Positions 6,202-15,426 of a DNA stretch of 15,426 nucleotides are shown piece by piece. Numbering within the stretch: the first letter of the stretch is position 1; each line of letters opens with the position of its first letter. The notes under the pieces were generated by a model that worked only from the letters and a program-made list of their open reading frames with translations, did not search any database and was not told the origin of the DNA. This DNA is from Opitutus sp. GAS368 (GTDB lineage: Bacteria > Verrucomicrobiota > Verrucomicrobiia > Opitutales > Opitutaceae): NCBI GenBank assembly GCA_945862035.1, contig CAMAXB010000037.1, forward strand, positions 1 through 15,426, read 5' to 3'. A program made the translations under genes and the position numbers.

Positions 6202-7680
6202 TCAGGCCGGAGCGCCGGTGCGGGCGGCGACGGCCCAGCGGTAGAGATCGACGTAGCGCTCGGCGCTGCGTCGCCAGCTGAAGTCCTGCCGCATGCCGCG
6301 CAGGCGCATCGCCTTGAACTCGGCGGGACGGTCGTAGTAGGTCGCGCAGGCCCAGCCAAGGGTGTCGTAGAGCGCTTGCGCGGTGGCGTCGCCGAAGACA
6401 AAGCCGGTGCCGGTATCGCCGCCTTCGACGAAGGGGCTCACGGTGTCGATCAGCCCCCCGGTTGCACGCACCAGAGGTGGCGTGCCGTAGCGCATCGCGT
6501 ACATCTGGGTGAGTCCGCAGGGCTCGGCCCGGCTGGGCATGACAAAGACGTCGCTTCCCGCCTGGATCAAGCGGGCGAGCCCACCGTCGAATCCAATCTG
6601 CACCCCCACGCGTCCCGGGTAGTTCAGCGCGGCAGAGCGGAAGGAGTGCTCGAGTCCAGAATCGCCCGAACCGAGCAAGACGAACTGTACGTGCATGCGA
6701 TCAAGGACGGACGGCATGGCCTGCGCGAGCAGGTCGAGGCCCTTCTGCGCCACCAGACGCGAGACGATGCCGAAGACCATGACGTGCGGATCGACGTGGA
6801 GGCCGAGGCGCTGCTGCAGCGCGGCCTTGCAGGTCGCCTTGCCCGAGAGATCGGAAGCCGAGTACCGCGCGGGCAGGTGGCGATCGGTGGCGGGGTTCCA
6901 GGACACGGTGTCGATGCCGTTGAGGATGCCGACGAGATCAGCCCCGCGGAAGCGCAGGACCTCGTCCAGCCCGCAGCCGCCCTCTGGATGGCGGATCTCC
7001 TCGGCATAGGTCGGGCTGACCGTGCTGAGCTTGGTGGCATGGTAGAGGCCGGCCTTGACCATGTTGACCGCGCCGACCGACTCGATGCTGTCGGGTCGGA
7101 ATTCGCTGGCCGGGACTCGGGCGAAGGCGACGGCGCGCGGGTCGGCGTAGCCCTGATGCTCGAGATTGTGGATGGTGAAGACGGTCGCGGTTCGGCCGAG
7201 TGGTGTGTCGCGCAGCGTGCTATTGAGCATCACGGGCACGAAACCGGTGGTCCAATCGTGGCAATGGGCCACATCCGGAATCCAGTCGAGCTGCTGGCAG
7301 AGCGCCAGAGCGCCGCGGCAAAGGAAGATGAAGCGGAGATCGTTGTCGGCGTGGGCGCCCCACGGGCCGTTATAGACCTCATTGCGTCCGAAGAAGTCGT
7401 CGCGCTCGAGGAAGTAGACTGGCACGCGGGCGCCGGGCAGCATGGTCTGCCAGGTCCGTCCCCAGTGGGTTTCGGTGCCGACCTCCACGCCGAGGGGCTC
7501 GGCGCGGGGATGCCATTCGCCTTCGACGCGGAGGCAGCCGTAGGCCGGGCAGACGATGCGCACGTCGTGGCCGAGCGCGGCGAGTTCGCGGGGCAGCGCC
7601 CCGACCATGTCGGCGAGACCGCCGACTTTCACAAACGGTTCAAGCTCGGGAGCGACAAAGAGAATCTTCAACGGGCGCAC
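6202..7680 (-). CDS. glgA: Glycogen synthase, GT5 family
   Basis: The 492-residue protein is a full-length GT5 glycogen (starch-type) synthase, which transfers glucose from ADP-glucose to the non-reducing end of an alpha-1,4-glucan in the cytoplasm. The N-terminal Rossmann half holds the ADP-glucose lysine motif KVGGLAD (K18), NDLRFIFLCRGAL, HCHDWTTGFVP (139-149) and FTIHNLEHQG (169-177). The linker has LVGILNGIDTVSWNP (249-263). The C-terminal half has GIVSRLVAQKGLDLL and the catalytic-site PSRAEPCGLTQMYAMRYGT (382-400, with E386). All key residues look intact. The start is GTG at 7680; a TTG three codons in (7671) would give the common MKILFVAPE start, and neither has a good ribosome site. 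No other glycogen gene is adjacent, so it appears to stand alone. A palindromic hairpin lies just past its stop. Confidence 0.96.
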   Translation of the reverse strand: MRPLKILFVAPELEPFVKVGGLADMVGALPRELAALGHDVRIVCPAYGCLRVEGEWHPRAEPLGVEVGTETHWGRTWQTMLPGARVPVYFLERDDFFGRNEVYNGPWGAHADNDLRFIFLCRGALALCQQLDWIPDVAHCHDWTTGFVPVMLNSTLRDTPLGRTATVFTIHNLEHQGYADPRAVAFARVPASEFRPDSIESVGAVNMVKAGLYHATKLSTVSPTYAEEIRHPEGGCGLDEVLRFRGADLVGILNGIDTVSWNPATDRHLPARYSASDLSGKATCKAALQQRLGLHVDPHVMVFGIVSRLVAQKGLDLLAQAMPSVLDRMHVQFVLLGSGDSGLEHSFRSAALNYPGRVGVQIGFDGGLARLIQAGSDVFVMPSRAEPCGLTQMYAMRYGTPPLVRATGGLIDTVSPFVEGGDTGTGFVFGDATAQALYDTLGWACATYYDRPAEFKAMRLRGMRQDFSWRRSAERYVDLYRWAVAARTGAPA

Positions 7681-7892
7681 GCAAGGGTGCTACCCGCACG
7701 GTCTTAGGGTGCCGAGCGAAAAAGGACGTGCGATCGCGAACCGGATTACAGGAGTAAATGGAGGTAAGAGAGAGATCGGTACCAAGAAGCTCAAAACGGC
7801 GCTCGGACGTGATGCGAAGTGGGTGCACCCCGCGTCTCTTGCGGAAGACTTCCCTCGGTTCTCTCTGTTCCCTCCTGTAAAATGATTCGGTC

Positions 7893-8588
7893 TTACGACA
7901 ACCGGCCGAGCAAATCAGGCAGATCTCGAATTGAGCCGAGTGGGAAAAAGCGCGGGTGCTCGGGCGGGCCGTCGACGCGCTCGTGTTCCCACGTCAGGTG
8001 GTAGGGCACGTGGGCGCCGGCTCCGCCGAGTGCGAGGACCGGGAGGATGTCGCTCTTGATCGAATTGCCGACCATGAGAAACTCGCCGGGTGCGATCCCG
8101 TGGCGGCGCAGGACGCGGCCATAGGTGTCCGGATTCTTTTCCGAGAGGATCTCGACCGCGGCGAAGTGGGCGGCGAGACCCGAGCGGGCGATCTTGCGCT
8201 CCTGGTCGCGCAGATCCCCCTTGGTGATCACCACGAGCCGGTGCGATTCGGAAAGGGTGGTGACGGTTTCAATGACCCCATCGAGAATGTTGACCGGGTG
8301 GGCCAGCATGTCCTGAGCGAGGTGGATGATGGCGAGAATCTCCTCCGCGCTGATCTGCCGCCCGCTCAACTCGACCGCGGTCTCGATGGCCGACAGGGTG
8401 AAGCTCTTGATCCCGTAGCCATAGAGCTCAAGATTTCGCATCTCGGTGGCGAAGAGGCGCCGGTCAACCTCGGCCGCGTCATGATGGTAGCGGGTGAGCA
8501 GGGCGCGGAGCTTGGCATTGGAGCCCTCGAAGATCGTCTCGTTGTGCCAGAGGGTATCATCGGCGTCCAAGCCGATCGTGGTGATCAT
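7893..8588 (-). CDS. HAD-superfamily hydrolase (probable phosphatase)
   Basis: The protein has 231 residues with all four HAD motifs in order: motif I GLDADDTLW (nucleophile D8, general acid D10), motif II VITKGD (T122), motif III lysine in LSEKNPDTY (K151), and motif IV MVGNSIKSDI (S179, D180). The helical cap lies between motifs I and II (about 15-100), as in the C1-capped phosphoglycolate-phosphatase-like HADs. Substrate is unknown; small phosphate esters are usual. The ATG at 8588 sets motif I at the normal distance; the frame stays open 44 codons further upstream, but that part overlaps the hpf terminator and reads as non-coding proline/arginine-rich sequence. The gene lies downstream of hpf but behind its terminator, so it probably has a separate promoter in 8589-8620 or depends on read-through. 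Confidence 0.92.
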   Translation of the reverse strand: MITTIGLDADDTLWHNETIFEGSNAKLRALLTRYHHDAAEVDRRLFATEMRNLELYGYGIKSFTLSAIETAVELSGRQISAEEILAIIHLAQDMLAHPVNILDGVIETVTTLSESHRLVVITKGDLRDQERKIARSGLAAHFAAVEILSEKNPDTYGRVLRRHGIAPGEFLMVGNSIKSDILPVLALGGAGAHVPYHLTWEHERVDGPPEHPRFFPLGSIRDLPDLLGRLS

Positions 8589-8617
8589 GGCCGTACGATG
8601 ACCCCGGTCCGCCGGCG

Positions 8618-8684
8618 GCGAAAGGGAAAAGAAAACGCCCGGTGACAGCCGGACCCGCAGAGCGGGCACGACTGTGCCGGGCGT
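8618..8684 (-). terminator. Intrinsic terminator of hpf
   Basis: On the minus strand ACGCCCGG (8684-8677) pairs perfectly with CCGGGCGT (8642-8635), and the transcript then runs into TTTTCTTTTCCCTTTC. Smaller hairpins nest inside (GGCAC/GTGCC at 8665-8678; CCCGC/GCGGG at 8654-8666), so the structure is branched. It begins 23 bp after the hpf stop and ends before the HAD start codon. Confidence 0.75.
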
Positions 8685-8706
8685 GCAAAACCAGCGGGAA
8701 GGGCGG

Positions 8707-9075
8707 CTACTCGGGGGCACCCACGCCGTGCGGGTGGTGCCGCTTCTCGCGATGGGTGCTGTGACGGCGGCGGATGGCCGCGTCGAGCTTGTCCATCAGC
8801 GTGTCGATTGACTTGTACGCATCCTCGCTGGCGACAGAAGCGAGCAGGTCGGGACCTCCTACCTCAATGTGCCCCTTGGCGATGAACTCGCTCTTCCGAT
8901 CGCGCGTGCGGTCGTACTCAATATCAATGCGGATACGGACGATGGTGGCGTCGTGGCGGAGAAGCCGGGTGACCTTTTCGCGGACCGTCGACTTGAGGGC
9001 CTCCGTGAGTTCGAGGTGGATGCCGCGGATGATGAGCTTCGAGTCGACCACTTCAGGGGTAATGATGAGTGTCAT
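8707..9075 (-). CDS. hpf: Ribosome hibernation promoting factor, short HPF/RaiA type
   Basis: The 122-residue protein has the single-domain HPF/RaiA fold (beta-alpha-beta-beta-beta-alpha): a first strand and helix KLIIRGIHLELTEALKSTV, strands ATIVRIRIDIEYD and KSEFIAKGHIEVGG, then the second helix SEDAYKSIDTLMDKLDAAI followed by a basic tail (RRRHSTHREKRHHPH). Such proteins bind the 30S decoding region and inactivate ribosomes in stationary phase or stress. The long-form C-terminal dimerisation domain is missing, so by family rule this is a short HPF or a RaiA-like protein. The ATG at 9075 precedes the first strand by about 12 residues, and no Shine-Dalgarno is evident. It lies 84 bp downstream of tex on the same strand and is closed by its own terminator. 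Confidence 0.92.
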   Translation of the reverse strand: MTLIITPEVVDSKLIIRGIHLELTEALKSTVREKVTRLLRHDATIVRIRIDIEYDRTRDRKSEFIAKGHIEVGGPDLLASVASEDAYKSIDTLMDKLDAAIRRRHSTHREKRHHPHGVGAPE

Positions 9076-9159
9076 GTGAAGAGTAAGACAGCCATCTTCC
9101 CCAAACGTTGCTTACAAACGCGGCGATCGATCCCAACCAAGGAATGGGGATGCCGCGGA

Positions 9160-11502
<2,343 letters not shown>

Positions 11503-11638
11503 GAAATGGATGGGTGAGTGCAACCACTTGACCGTCACGGGCAAGGGCAAAGCCAAAGGAATTCGACGACGTCGACCCGCCTGAGTTGCAGAATGATCAT
11601 GAGCAAACCCGACGACCACTCACCTCCAGTTCCCCGGC

Positions 11639-11953
11639 GTGCTCTTGCGCGGCGAGCCGGTGGCTTGGAATCCGATCAAGGAGCGGGTGGCCCCGATGGT
11701 CCAAGGCTCGCGAGTCGCGGGGGTCCACGTCTGGGCCTACTCGAGCCCGCAAGGCCAAGCCGAGCAGAGGCGAAACAGGCGGCGTGACGACACCGCCGCC
11801 GACCCGGGTATTGAGGTGATCTTTTTCTCGGTTTGGGGCAGTGCGGACGAAGATGTCCGTCCGCTCGACCGCTACGGCCTGCCGGCGGCAGCTCGATTCG
11901 CCGCTCTCCGGTACACCGATAAGAAGCGTGTGCGCTCAGTGATTTGGGTATGA
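11639..11953 (+). CDS. Possible small hypothetical protein, perhaps frameshifted at its 5' end
   Basis: From a GTG at 11639 the frame encodes 104 residues with protein-like patterning: LLRGEPVAWNPIKERV, GSRVAGVHVWAYSSP, an Arg/Gln-rich middle, then PGIEVIFFSVWGSADED and a basic end KKRVRSVIWV. Codon third positions are mostly G or C, supporting coding. I recognise no family. The start is uncertain: the frame is open back to a stop at 11600 and no Shine-Dalgarno precedes the GTG. An ATG at 11599 in another frame gives MSKPDDHSPPVP, which would join as PGVLLRGEP if one C were removed from the CCCC at 11632-11635, so this may be a frameshifted gene of about 117 residues. It is divergent from tex and co-directional with the IclR gene. 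Confidence 0.4.
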   Translation: MLLRGEPVAWNPIKERVAPMVQGSRVAGVHVWAYSSPQGQAEQRRNRRRDDTAADPGIEVIFFSVWGSADEDVRPLDRYGLPAAARFAALRYTDKKRVRSVIWV

Positions 11954-12052
11954 GTAGCGCCCTTGTTGGGAGGGACGACTTGAGATTGCCATGACGTACC
12001 CAACTTGACTTGGTGGTGGCCTGCGGCGTTGGCGCAGGCTTTCCTTCCGTTT

Positions 12053-12805
12053 ATGGCCAATAACGACCTCGTCCAATCCCTGCAGCGCGGCATGATCATC
12101 ATCGATCTGGTTGCGCGTTCGGGCAGTGGTTTGACCCTCATGGAGCTGGTTGACGCCCTGAGTGTAAAGCGCCCGACGGTGTTTAACCTCACCCGGACGC
12201 TGGTGGCCCAGCGATATCTTGAAAAGACCACGAAGCCCGTGCGATTTCTGCTGGGTCCCGCGATACTTGAGAATGCCGAGGCGTGGCGTCATCGCGAAAT
12301 CGCCAAGCAGTTCGAAGAACTGGTTCGGCAGCTAGCCGCGGAGATCCCGAACGCAACCGTCGTACTCGCCGAACCGATGGGGGGCGAGGTCGTCGCCGTT
12401 CACTTGGTGGAGAAGAATCGTCCCGGCGTGGTGCAACACTCATCTACCCGGCGGCTCGCGCCGTACGTGCATGCGTCGACGCTTTGTTTCCTCGCCTTTT
12501 GGCCGCCGGATGAGGAGTCGGCCTATAAAACGCGTTATCCCTTTGGGGAGTATGGCAGCGGTGTCTGGGGAGACGAAAAGCGACTGGTGGCGTTCCTCAA
12601 GAAAGCCCGCGACCTCGGATATGTGGCGTTTGAAGCCCCGACCGGCCGATTTCTGGTTGGCTTTCCGGTGTACGCCCGGGAAGGCACCCTGCTCGCAACG
12701 GTGGGTTTATCGATGGCAATCGAGCGGCCCCTCGATGCGCGCGAGAAGACGGCTATCGTCGAGCGAGTCCGCCTGGGAGTCGCCGGGCTTCATCGGCGCG
12801 TCTAG
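12053..12805 (+). CDS. IclR-family transcriptional regulator
   Basis: The 250-residue cytoplasmic DNA-binding protein has an N-terminal winged helix-turn-helix (about 5-62: VQSLQRGMIIIDLVARSGSG, LTLMELVDALSVKRPTVFNL with the recognition helix, then LVAQRYLEK) and a C-terminal GAF-like IclR effector domain. The effector half shows VVAVHLVEKNRPG, YVHASTLCFLAFWPPDE (in place of the common G-R-x-x-P-x-H-x-T/S-A-x-G-K motif) and LGYVAFEAPTGRFLVGFPVY. IclR proteins usually sense small organic acids or sugars and control neighbouring catabolic genes. The ATG at 12053 gives the family-typical start; a TTG at 12005 would add 16 residues. Its TAG directly abuts the stop of the convergent FAD oxidoreductase, and the nearby symporter/oxidoreductase pair is the natural target candidate. 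Confidence 0.92.
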   Translation: MANNDLVQSLQRGMIIIDLVARSGSGLTLMELVDALSVKRPTVFNLTRTLVAQRYLEKTTKPVRFLLGPAILENAEAWRHREIAKQFEELVRQLAAEIPNATVVLAEPMGGEVVAVHLVEKNRPGVVQHSSTRRLAPYVHASTLCFLAFWPPDEESAYKTRYPFGEYGSGVWGDEKRLVAFLKKARDLGYVAFEAPTGRFLVGFPVYAREGTLLATVGLSMAIERPLDAREKTAIVERVRLGVAGLHRRV

Positions 12806-14776
12806 CTACCGGGCTCGGCCGACGGTGGTGCGGTCTGCAAACAAGAGTTCGGCAACCTGACGTGCGGCCGCCCCGCGGGTGAGGGGCGAGGTTGGCTGCC
12901 AGTCGCTCCCCTCCTCGTTTCGCCGGAATGAGGGGTCCGAGGGATTTCCTGTGCCCGCGTTCACCTCAAGTCCAGCCAGTCGGTTTGGGTTGTCACTGCC
13001 TCGACGGAATGCGGCGAGGGCAACCTGCCACGCTTGGATCGTTGCAGGTCTGATCAGAGATTCGCCGGCGGATTCGTAGCTGCCAAAGAATCCATGCACC
13101 GAAAGAAGTTGGATGGCCGTCGCATCCAAGTCGTCCCGCGACAAGTCGAGGTCGGAAAAGTAGCTAATGGCGATCTGCCGACGGAGCAGTCCAGCCTGTA
13201 GAATCGGCACATTCAGCTGCGCTGGGACCACGCCTTGTTGGAGACACAGAGCTGCGGCAAAGCCGGCGACTTCCCCGGTGTGCACGAAGACGGGCTCAAG
13301 CCGAAGCGTACCCCACCCGACGTGCGAGGCCGACATCGCGACCGGGACAAGTAGATTGTCTACGCGGTCCGTCTGCAGGCACCGAAACGGAATTTGGGCC
13401 GGCACAGTTTGCTCGGCCAAGATGAATTCCCCATCGTTCAAGCTTCCGGGCTTTCGGCTGGGATTGCAGTCATGCGAATCCATCGGCCACTCCGCAAAGG
13501 CGATCGAGTCGCGGTGGATTGGCGCCCGCCCGTGCAACGGATGCCGGGTAGCGTCGTGCTCAGTGAAGACATGGCCTCCGACCAGTCGGTACGCCTCGCG
13601 CACGTAGATCGCATGGGGAAGATTCGCGTTGTCGCGGTACTCATCCCTTGCGAGGCCCCACTCGCGTGCGTGGCGCCGCAGTGACTCGGGTACGGCCGGA
13701 TCCTGCTGCAGGAAGTGGAGGAGCCCGAGCGAGTGGGCCACATGCTCGCGATAAAGCTCTGTCCGGCGGGCGGGACTTGCGAGGGGGTAGTCATGGTTGC
13801 CTCCGACCAGGTTGACTCCGAGCCAGTCCATTTTGCCGCCCGGGATATTGACGGCAAAGCGGTAATCCTCGATCGAGCCATGCAGGTAGTGCGATGACAG
13901 CGGGTAGGCACGCGTATGGGCGTCGGGATCACGGTCAAGAATACCCAAGTAGCGATCCCGCGTGTACCCTGCCGGCTTGATGACATTCTGGCGGTTTTCG
14001 GCCCGGTTGGTCAGGACAAGTCGGGCGCTGTAAGCCTGGACGGCGCGGTCGCCCTGGCCTGTGCTACCAGGGAAAACCTGGCGCGAGGTGCGATTGAAGT
14101 AGTGGAGGTTGAGCTGGCCCGCGATGGTGTGGCCGACATCGCCGATTGGATCGATCGTCGTGAAATGGGCGCCGGCGTGGGGTTCGCCAAACTCATCGCG
14201 GCCTTCGCGGCCGACTCGGAGCGCGGCCCCTGCCAAGGACGCCAGCTTGGCCTCGTAGGTGGCGTCGACGAAGATATCGGCCGTCACACGGATGGGTTCG
14301 TCTGCAGGTGCCGCGGTCCGAAACACCGCTTGACGAAGCGTTAAGCCCTCCTTCTGAACCGACTCGAGCCTCAGCCCGAGGGCGAGGCGGACACTTGGAG
14401 AATCCGCGAGCATTTCGCGGAGCACCTGTTCGGCGACATGCGGTTCGAAGCGCGGGCGCTCGCCATGGCGCGATGGATCGCCGAAGCGCGAAAGCGCATG
14501 GTCGGGCGAACCTTCGCCGCGAGCCGTGCGATAGTACGACTCGATCCGGGCGACGAACTCGGAAAGCACCGGGCAGCGGTGCCCGGCATAGCGGGTATCG
14601 AACACCTGGACCCCGCAGGTCCACATGCCGCCGACGTGGGCAGAGGCCTCCGCGACGAGAACGCTCACGCCCTCCCGGGCTGCGCGCAGCGCGCACGCAA
14701 CGCCTGCCGGAGTCGCGCCAACGACGAGTACGTCGTAACTGCGGGCGAGGTTTTGTGGAATCGAATCCAGATTCAT
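12806..14776 (-). CDS. FAD-dependent oxidoreductase (FAD_oxidored family)
   Basis: The 656-residue flavoprotein begins with a dinucleotide-binding segment YDVLVVGATPAGVACALRAA (about 14-33), the GATPAG variant of the GxGxxG loop typical of the FAD_oxidored family, then LVAEASAHVGGMWTCGVQVF. Further family features are ADIFVDATYEAKLASLAGA, KMDWLGVNLVGGNHDYP, YVREAYRLVGGHVFTEHD and LRLEPVFVHTGEVAGFAAAL (the late FAD-contact motif). No signal peptide is evident, so it is predicted cytoplasmic. Members occur beside transporters and carbohydrate genes in Verrucomicrobiota, Planctomycetota and Bacteroidota; substrates are mostly unknown. The last 70 residues are odd: DPSFRRNEEGSDWQ is encoded by a REP-like hairpin, so the C-terminus may have been extended or interrupted. 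The ATG overlaps the symporter stop by one base (TGATG), implying translational coupling. Confidence 0.92.
   Translation of the reverse strand: MNLDSIPQNLARSYDVLVVGATPAGVACALRAAREGVSVLVAEASAHVGGMWTCGVQVFDTRYAGHRCPVLSEFVARIESYYRTARGEGSPDHALSRFGDPSRHGERPRFEPHVAEQVLREMLADSPSVRLALGLRLESVQKEGLTLRQAVFRTAAPADEPIRVTADIFVDATYEAKLASLAGAALRVGREGRDEFGEPHAGAHFTTIDPIGDVGHTIAGQLNLHYFNRTSRQVFPGSTGQGDRAVQAYSARLVLTNRAENRQNVIKPAGYTRDRYLGILDRDPDAHTRAYPLSSHYLHGSIEDYRFAVNIPGGKMDWLGVNLVGGNHDYPLASPARRTELYREHVAHSLGLLHFLQQDPAVPESLRRHAREWGLARDEYRDNANLPHAIYVREAYRLVGGHVFTEHDATRHPLHGRAPIHRDSIAFAEWPMDSHDCNPSRKPGSLNDGEFILAEQTVPAQIPFRCLQTDRVDNLLVPVAMSASHVGWGTLRLEPVFVHTGEVAGFAAALCLQQGVVPAQLNVPILQAGLLRRQIAISYFSDLDLSRDDLDATAIQLLSVHGFFGSYESAGESLIRPATIQAWQVALAAFRRGSDNPNRLAGLEVNAGTGNPSDPSFRRNEEGSDWQPTSPLTRGAAARQVAELLFADRTTVGRAR
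12913..12933. repeat. REP-like hairpin inside the FAD oxidoreductase coding region
   Basis: CCTCGTT (12913-12919), loop TCGCCGG, AATGAGG (12927-12933) forms a 7-bp stem with one G-T pair. The read-out CATTCCGGCGAAACG on the minus strand resembles intergenic REP-type sequences that contain ATTCCGGCGAA. It is translated in frame as part of SFRRNEEGS near the C-terminus of the oxidoreductase. Repeat status in the genome cannot be judged from one copy. Confidence 0.4.
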
Positions 14777-15426
14777 CAGGTGGACGGGCGGGAAGAAGTT
14801 TCCGTTTCTGGAGACCGGTCCCAGACGGTTAGGTTGACCAAGCTGCCGGTCTTGCGTGGAAGGAAATAGGAGGCGACGAAGCAGGTGATCAGCATCACGA
14901 CGTTGGCGATGATCGAGGTGTAATAGGCGTTGAACACCCGGGGCCAGACACCGACGGTCACGAGGATCGCGTAGACGGTGAAAAGTGCAGTGGCGGCGAT
15001 GCCAACGAGAACTGCCCTCGCCTCGCCGAGGCGGGTGAACATGCCGAAGACAAACGCGCCCGCTGCGCCCCCGCCCAACAGGGCTGTCACGATCAGGATG
15101 AAATCGAGGATCGTCTTGGTGGAGGCGAGGTAAAATAGCCAGGCGCCCACGCTCATGAGCAGGGCAACGCCGACGGACGTGATTCGGCTGGTGGTGAGGT
15201 AGTGGCCGTCGGACTTGGTCTTGACGACAAAGGTGCGATAGACGTCGTTCACGAACACCATGCTGGTGGCATTGATGCAGCTGCTTAGGCTTGCCATGGC
15301 GGCGGCGATGGCGGCCGAAATGACTAGTCCGGCCAGGCCGTGGGGAAGCACAGTGAGGATGAAGTGAGGAAGGATGTCCTCTGCCTTCCGTGTTCCGGCC
15401 AACACCGCCGTCGAGACGTCCGTCGG
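14776..15426 (-). CDS. Sodium:solute symporter (SSS family), C-terminal part; N-terminus beyond window
   Basis: The visible 216 residues are the C-terminal portion of an SSS/SLC5-type sodium-coupled importer in the inner membrane. The frame is open through the window edge (PTDVSTAVLAG at the start). A typical core motif is LPHGLAGLVISAAIAAAMAS, followed by LSSCINATSMVFVNDVYR, the conserved stretch after TM8 of LeuT-fold SSS proteins that contributes to the sodium site. About five further hydrophobic helices follow (ITSVGVALLMSVGAWLF, FILIVTALLGGGAAGAFVFG, AVLVGIAATALFTVYAILV, IIANVVMLITCFVASYFL). The tail (WDRSPETETSSRPST) is hydrophilic. Substrate is not readable; sugars, sialic acid and organic acids are all known in the family. 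Its TGA shares a base with the ATG of the oxidoreductase, so the two form an operon. Confidence 0.93.
   Translation of the reverse strand, partial: PTDVSTAVLAGTRKAEDILPHFILTVLPHGLAGLVISAAIAAAMASLSSCINATSMVFVNDVYRTFVVKTKSDGHYLTTSRITSVGVALLMSVGAWLFYLASTKTILDFILIVTALLGGGAAGAFVFGMFTRLGEARAVLVGIAATALFTVYAILVTVGVWPRVFNAYYTSIIANVVMLITCFVASYFLPRKTGSLVNLTVWDRSPETETSSRPST

Noticed and set aside
6175..7707. A 510-codon open frame on the + strand across glgA, rich in Gly, Ala, Glu and Asp
   Set aside because: It is the antisense shadow of glgA, which has all GT5 motifs on the minus strand. Long antisense frames are expected at this GC content.
7746..7880. Inverted repeat TTACAGGAG (7746-7754) and CTCCTGTAA (7872-7880) in the glgA upstream gap
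   Set aside because: Nine bases at 117 bp spacing can arise by chance in a window this size, and no element or gene lies between them.
12005..12034. TTGACT as a -35 box upstream of the IclR gene
   Set aside because: No acceptable -10 hexamer is found 16-18 bp downstream.

Overview
The window is GC-rich with strong G/C bias at third codon positions. Its gene content (a SYLF-domain secreted protein, a Zincin_1 metallopeptidase, an LTxxQ-type exported protein with Gly-Pro-Gly runs, a single GT5 glycogen synthase, an IclR regulator next to an FAD_oxidored/SSS pair) suggests a Verrucomicrobiota chromosome, most likely Opitutaceae-like. The placement is inference from gene style. There is no rRNA, tRNA, CRISPR array or intact mobile element.

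Layout. 1-132: the end of an unidentified + strand gene. 212-700: a CinA C-terminal-domain protein, convergent with a minus-strand pair, the SYLF protein (804-1487) and the metallopeptidase (1590-1958). An intrinsic terminator for the SYLF gene lies at 766-794. 2067-2534: an exported LTxxQ-like protein followed by a textbook terminator. 2652-5625: three + strand genes, a BaiN/HI0933-type flavoprotein, an AEC-family permease and a small multipass membrane protein. 5626-6201: about 575 bp with no intact gene. It holds the decayed 3' end of a TerC-family gene and two copies of one long perfect palindrome. 6202-11502: four minus-strand genes, glgA, a HAD phosphatase, a short hibernation factor (hpf) with its own terminator, and tex. 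11639-11953: a possible small + strand gene, perhaps frameshifted. 12053-15426: an IclR regulator (+) whose stop codon abuts that of an FAD-dependent oxidoreductase (-), which is translationally coupled to an upstream sodium:solute symporter cut by the window edge.

How the parts fit. Most of the window is housekeeping or stress-type: glycogen synthesis, ribosome hibernation, Tex, and periplasmic or secreted small proteins. The right end looks like a small catabolic cluster, with sodium-driven uptake of an organic solute, its oxidation by a flavoenzyme, and an IclR-type sensor beside them. The substrate cannot be read from sequence. I did not find a clearly novel multi-gene system. The most interesting items are the TerC remnant with two detectable frameshifts, the paired palindromes beside it, and a REP-like hairpin apparently read in frame near the C-terminus of the FAD oxidoreductase.
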